In this document: in pieces, positions 63,048 to 64,000 of the stretch
Layout: every line of letters begins with the position of its first letter
Numbering within the stretch: position 1 is the stretch's first letter
NCBI GenBank assembly: GCA_947456625.1
Contig: CANGQJ010000002.1
Location: 124,001 to 188,000, forward strand
DNA: 64,000 nt
Direction of reading: 5' to 3'
From: Bacteroidota bacterium
GTDB taxonomy: Bacteria; Bacteroidota; Bacteroidia; Chitinophagales; Chitinophagaceae
The notes under the pieces: generated by a model
What the model was told of the DNA's origin: nothing
The model's database searches: none
Seen by the model: only the letters and a program-made list of their open reading frames with translations
Made by a program: the position numbers and the translations under genes

Positions 63048-64000
63048 ATGAAAACACGAATTTTTATTCCCGCATTATTTTGTTTTATTATTAATAACAT
63101 AAATGCACAAAAAAGCATACTTGGTTTTAAATCAAGCGACACTGAAATTAAAAATGAAAAAATATTTGACGCACAACTTAGTGCACAACGAATAGGAGAA
63201 AACATTAAAAAGCTATCATCGGTTCCACACCACGTTGGATCGGTAGGTGGTAAAATGGTTGCAAGCGAAATTGAAAGCGTTTTTAAACAAGCGGGATGGG
63301 ATACCAAAATAGAAACATATCAATTAATGTTTCCAACACCAATAACCAGAACCCTTGAAATGAATGGTGCTACTAATTATAAAGCAAAATTAAAAGAGAC
63401 GCCACTAAAAGAGGATGCCACTTCAAATCAAGCAGACCAACTGCCTACATATAATTGTTGGAGCGCCGATGGGGATGTTACCGCAAACTTGGTTTTTGTT
63501 AATTATGGTTTACCAGAGGACTATGAAACACTTGCTAAATATGGTATTGATGTAAAAGGAAAAATAGTAATTGCTAAATATGGAAGAAGCTGGAGAGGAA
63601 TTAAACCAAAAGTAGCACAAGAACATGGTGCAATTGGTTGTTTAATTTATTCAGATCCAATTGATGATGGATATGGTGCGGGAGACGCCTACCCAATTGG
63701 CGCTTTTAAAAACGATCAAACAGTTCAAAGAGGATCTATTATGGATATGGTAATATATCCTGGTGACCCAACCACACCAAACCAACCCTCTATCGAAGGT
63801 GCAATAAGGGTTGATCACAATGACGCAAAAAATTTATTAAAAATTCCAGTACTTCCAATAAGCTATGGGGATGCGACTCCATTACTAAAAGATATGGAGG
63901 GTCCTGTAGCTCCAAAAAACTGGGTGGGTGGACTTCCCTTTGCCTATCACATTGGACCTAGTAAATCTCAGGTACACTTAAAACTTGCTTTTGATTGGAA
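63048..64000 (+). CDS. Exported M28-type metallopeptidase, glutamate carboxypeptidase II-like (5' part)
   Basis: The frame is open from the ATG at 63048 to the window end (317 codons). It has a signal peptide ending near NNINAQ (residue 21). Then come LSSVPHHVGSVGGKMVASEIESVF and a protease-associated (PA) domain. The PA domain shows DVKGKIVIAKYGRSWRGIKPKVAQEHGAIGCLIYSDP and the typical PSIEG and VLPISYGDA parts. This is the arrangement of glutamate carboxypeptidase II/PSMA relatives. The zinc-binding part would lie beyond the window, so activity cannot be judged. Confidence 0.85.
   Translation, partial: MKTRIFIPALFCFIINNINAQKSILGFKSSDTEIKNEKIFDAQLSAQRIGENIKKLSSVPHHVGSVGGKMVASEIESVFKQAGWDTKIETYQLMFPTPITRTLEMNGATNYKAKLKETPLKEDATSNQADQLPTYNCWSADGDVTANLVFVNYGLPEDYETLAKYGIDVKGKIVIAKYGRSWRGIKPKVAQEHGAIGCLIYSDPIDDGYGAGDAYPIGAFKNDQTVQRGSIMDMVIYPGDPTTPNQPSIEGAIRVDHNDAKNLLKIPVLPISYGDATPLLKDMEGPVAPKNWVGGLPFAYHIGPSKSQVHLKLAFDW

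Overview
The window is a contiguous 64 kb piece of a low-GC chromosome from a member of the Bacteroidota, most likely a Chitinophagaceae-like lineage. The family-level placement is inference. The phylum call rests on several things seen in the sequence: a type IX secretion C-terminal sorting domain on a DUF1501 protein, an Oar-like TonB-dependent receptor, a DUF1800/DUF1501 pair, TAnnTTTG-type -7 promoter boxes, few Shine-Dalgarno sequences, and many lipoproteins or secreted hydrolases starting with MKN or MKK. No prophage, insertion sequence, rRNA or CRISPR array was seen.

Layout. 1-13.9 kb: the end of an ABC permease and its LolD-like ATPase, a PhyH-type oxygenase, an alpha/beta hydrolase, two N-acyl-D-amino-acid deacylase-like amidohydrolases, a PLP trans-sulfuration enzyme, a beta-lactamase-fold serine hydrolase, a VIT1-type metal transporter, and an oxidoreductase/DUF1080 sugar pair. 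14-27 kb: a large TonB receptor, a class IV aminotransferase, a GH97 glycosidase, an M14 peptidase, and an AAA+/VWA pair. 27-35 kb: an orphan Cys-rich lipoprotein pair, an L,D-transpeptidase, the DUF1501/DUF1800 pair, DUF2891, and a Fic-fold protein that has lost its active site. 35-41 kb: secreted hydrolases (MBL fold, M42 tandem, GH29 fucosidase, GH10 xylanase) and tRNA-Phe. 41-64 kb is mostly housekeeping: asnS, rho, a HicAB toxin-antitoxin island, nadD, feoA, ybeY, mnmG, a two-gene amidohydrolase operon, polA, a PpiD/SurA-like foldase, recA, an acyltransferase, mgsA, and the start of an M28 peptidase.

Functional picture. The periplasmic and outer-membrane complement is rich in peptidases, amidohydrolases and glycosidases. 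This fits a heterotroph living on peptides, cell-wall fragments and plant or algal polysaccharide. The glycosidases are scattered and there is no SusD, so this is not a classical polysaccharide utilization locus.

The most unusual parts are: (1) the mnmG upstream region, which holds three parS-like palindromes about 60 bp apart; (2) a 763-bp AT-rich, gene-free stretch before recA with several DnaA-box-like sequences, which together with (1) makes this a candidate origin-proximal region; (3) a HicAB module bracketed by a 19-bp copy of the rho terminator; (4) a Fic/DUF4172 protein with its catalytic motif erased but its winged-helix tail intact, beside an upstream inverted repeat; (5) repeated cases of hydrolase domains that keep their fold but have lost metal ligands.
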